Source: Charina bottae
Lineage: Eukaryota > Chordata > Lepidosauria > Squamata > Charinaidae
NCBI GenBank assembly: GCA_023362775.1
Contig: JALMGJ010000006.1
Location: 9,261,001 to 9,325,000, forward strand
Reading direction: 5' to 3'
DNA length: 64,000 bases
Part shown: piece by piece, positions 61,850 to 64,000 of the stretch
How positions within the stretch are numbered: the stretch's first letter is position 1
Layout of the letters: each line of letters starts with the position of its first letter
The notes under the pieces: generated by a model
Database searches by the model: none
The model's input: the letters and a program-made list of their open reading frames with translations, nothing else
Told to the model about the DNA's origin: nothing
Translations under genes and position numbers: made by a program

Positions 61850-64000
61850 TAGGCATTGTGATCCAAGATGCCGACCAGATGCCGACTACCGCTCTAAGAT
61901 GGAAGAACTCAGATACTTTTTAGACCTTTACCACCACCCCCAGCTTTTGCCTTGTTGGTCGAGGCTTGTGGGGAGATTCTGAAGACCTTTTAGCCCCCAT
62001 ACCTGATGTGTGGGTGGTGAGGTTGGAACCCCCTGGATAGAGCGGCGGGAAGCAGTGTGCCTAGCTGGGCTTCTATGACGCAGCGCAGTAGATTTTGGAC
62101 CATAGCAGCTCCTGTGCCGGAGCCCTCCTTTGCTGGAGCCTCCTTTATTCTGCCGGAACCCCCTTGACAAAGCGGGGGGATGGCGAGCCTTGGTGGCTCC
62201 ATTCAGCAGGTTTCGGCGGCACGGCAGCCCTCAGTGACGCTGCAGCAAATCGGCCCCATTGGAGCGGCAAGCCTCGCGGTAATAGACCTTGACAATGCAG
62301 CGGCGATCCCTGGTGTGGTGAACCGGCCTTGGTGGCACAGTGGACTTCAGCCGCATGGCTGGCACAGCCGGCAGCGAGACAAATCCCGGGGGGACAGATT
62401 GGCTCCAGCAGCGCAGCAAGCCTTGGTGGTGCGGCGAGCCTTGGCGTGGTGGACCGGCCTCAGTGGCGTGGCGGGCGGGCCTGGGCGGCTCGGTGAGCCT
62501 CGCAGTAATAATAGTACTAGACTGGCTCGGCCCTGTGAAGAACTGTGGGGATGCAGTGGGCCCTGGAGCAGTTGGCTTTGGCATTAGTGCTTTTCTAGAC
62601 CCCTCGAACGATTGTCATCTTTGGGGAGACTTCCCGAGGCCTCGGGGCCTTTATACCAACGTTGGGGGGTCTTCCTGGGGTCTTTGGCCTTTTGTTTTGA
62701 AATTTTTGGAGCAGCTGGACAGCGTGCATCGTGGAACCCAAAATTGAGGACTGGTCATCCCCTCTTAACCCTCCCTGCCTGCCAGAGACAGCAAGAGCTA
62801 TTAGGGTCCCTCTAATCTGAATGAGGTACTCGCCCCCTGAGTGAGAGACAGGGTGAGGGTCAGCGGATGCGGTTTCCCCCTGCTGACCAATGGGAGAGGC
62901 CAAACGGGGGGCACAGTGAATGATTGGGCGGGTGATGGTTGGGCCCTGACAGCGCCGAGAGCAAGAGCTGGTGCGCTGGGGCCCACCATCCCCGTGTGGT
63001 TGTCTGAAGGTGTGCATGATTGTGTGAGTGAATGGAGGGATCCCTATTTCAAACCAGGGATTCCAGAGGTCCAGGATTGGGGGCAAATGGACTGAGAAAC
63101 TCTGGGGACTATAGGGCGGGGCATGTCATCGAGGTGGTGACAGGCTGGGGATGCTATGACAGGAGCCAGAGGGTGGGCCATCTTTGGGGAAGACGCCCCT
63201 GATGTTTATTACCGGTGGCATGTTCCGACCCTCCTTGCTCAGACCTAGGCCCTGGACAGCAGACTCGTGGGGGCTCTGGTCTCCAGCTGCTGCTTCTTAA
63301 TGCCAGGTCAGTTAACAACAAGGCCCCCCTCATATGTGATGTGATCATGGAGGAGGAGGCAGACCTGGCGTGTATTACCGAAACCTGGCTGGGCCCAGAA
63401 GGGGGAGTGGCTCTATCGGAGATGTGCCCAGCCGGGTTTTGAGTATGGCACCAGCCGAGATCCCAGGGCAGGGGAGGAGGGGTGGCTGTTGTCATCCGGG
63501 GATCTCTAGTGGCCTTCAGGGGCACTGCTCCACAAGTGGCTGGTTGTGAGACCCTGTTTTTCAAGTTAGGTATCCGAGAGCAGTTGGGAGTGTTGCTGCT
63601 GTACCAACCTCCCTGCTGCTTAGCAACCTCCCTGCCTGAGCTGCTGGAGGCCGTCTCGGGGTTGGCAGTGGATTTTCCCAGACGTATGTTTCTGGGGGAC
63701 TTCAACTTGCCATCCCTGGGGCGTGCCTCGGAGGCAGCTCAGGTGTTCATGGCGGCCATGGCGGCCATGGGCCTCTTTCAGATTATCAGGGACCCGACTC
63801 GAGACAGTCGCCTCACACCAGACTTAATTTTCTTGTCAGAGCAGTGGCAATGTGATCTGAGGGGAGAGTTACATCTATCCCCTTTGTCATGGTCAGATCA
63901 CGCCCTGGTGACTATGAGATTCTCCTATACCGCCCACCTCTGCAGGGAGGCTGGACCTATTTGATTGGTCTGCCCCAGGTGACTGATGGACCTAGTTTCA
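61850..64000 (+). mobile_element. L2/CR1-group LINE, 5' part, runs off window
   Basis: A GC-rich 5' region (about 61860-63200) with many GCGGCG/TTGGTGGC motifs leads into an ORF2 with an endonuclease domain at 63201-63964. Unlike most LINE pieces here it is not 5'-truncated before the endonuclease, so it may be close to full length. No 5' duplication could be set; the start is approximate. Confidence 0.65.
63201..63964 (+). pseudogene. LINE ORF2 apurinic-type endonuclease domain
   Basis: In one frame from 63203: LQLLLLNARSVNNKAPLICD (metal-binding N), ADLACITETWLG (catalytic E), a TGA at 63440, then GRGGGVAVVIRGSLVAF, RRMFLGDFNLPSLG (GDFN motif) and LSPLSWSDHALVTMRFSY (SDH motif). This is the exonuclease-endonuclease-phosphatase fold that nicks the target DNA. 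No ATG opens the frame after the TGA at 63200. Only the single internal TGA interrupts the domain; after 63961 the frame closes and similarity (IDWSAPGD) moves to another frame. Reverse transcriptase lies beyond the window. Confidence 0.85.

Overview
The window looks like a vertebrate intron, almost certainly from a squamate reptile (a snake or a related lizard). The clues are Bov-B, L2 and L1 LINE fragments side by side, tRNA-headed and 5S-like SINEs, several hAT and Tigger MITEs, abundant Penelope-like elements, and long GGAA/GGGAA/TTCCC microsatellites. No prokaryotic features are present. I find one host coding segment: an 83-base exon at 23884-23966 (+) with good splice signals. It encodes the RNP1/helix part of the first RRM of a CELF (Bruno-like) RNA-binding protein and best matches CELF2. 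The rest of the window is read as the introns on either side of that exon; I found no second exon.

Layout. 1-3.9 kb: a SINE with a GGGA/GGAA tract, a solo LTR and a Bov-B tail. 3.98-9.6 kb: two diverged L1-like, ORF-bearing elements arranged head to head around a GC-rich, inverted-repeat-rich spacer; the right one was hit by a Bov-B LINE and by an 823-base Penelope palindrome. 9.6-23.2 kb: hAT and Tigger MITEs, a LINE C-terminus, a Penelope 3' end with a GIY-YIG-type reading frame, and more Penelope and hAT palindromes. 23.3-24.0 kb: the CELF2 exon. 24-36 kb: Bov-B tails, two Penelope palindromes, SINEs, microsatellites and three hAT MITEs. 36.97-38.83 kb: a SINE whose core has expanded into a 17-copy, 102-base tandem array. 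39-53 kb: SINEs, an L1 3' end, an L2 fragment, solo LTRs, hAT MITEs, and a Penelope palindrome inserted in a hAT MITE. 53.9-56.3 kb: an old LINE reverse-transcriptase remnant split by a solo LTR, itself split by a Penelope palindrome. 57.7-61.6 kb: a SINE with a perfect 14-base duplication, another Penelope palindrome and compound polypurine tracts. 61.85-64 kb: the 5' end and endonuclease domain of an L2/CR1-group LINE that runs off the window.

The most unusual content is the Penelope set. Seven near-palindromic insertions from three sequence families each have target-site duplications, an arm bearing a hammerhead-ribozyme-like core (CUGAAGA, a hairpin, then GAAA), one longer end and one shorter end, and a different apex. 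In most copies the two arms share private substitutions, so each palindrome seems to have formed when, or just before, it inserted. The SINE-derived 102-base array, with a 408-base higher-order repeat, is the second most unusual object.

Apart from the CELF exon nothing here looks like a working gene. Transposon reading frames are broken or truncated. Family names rest on protein motifs, terminal repeats and duplications read by eye, not on database searches.
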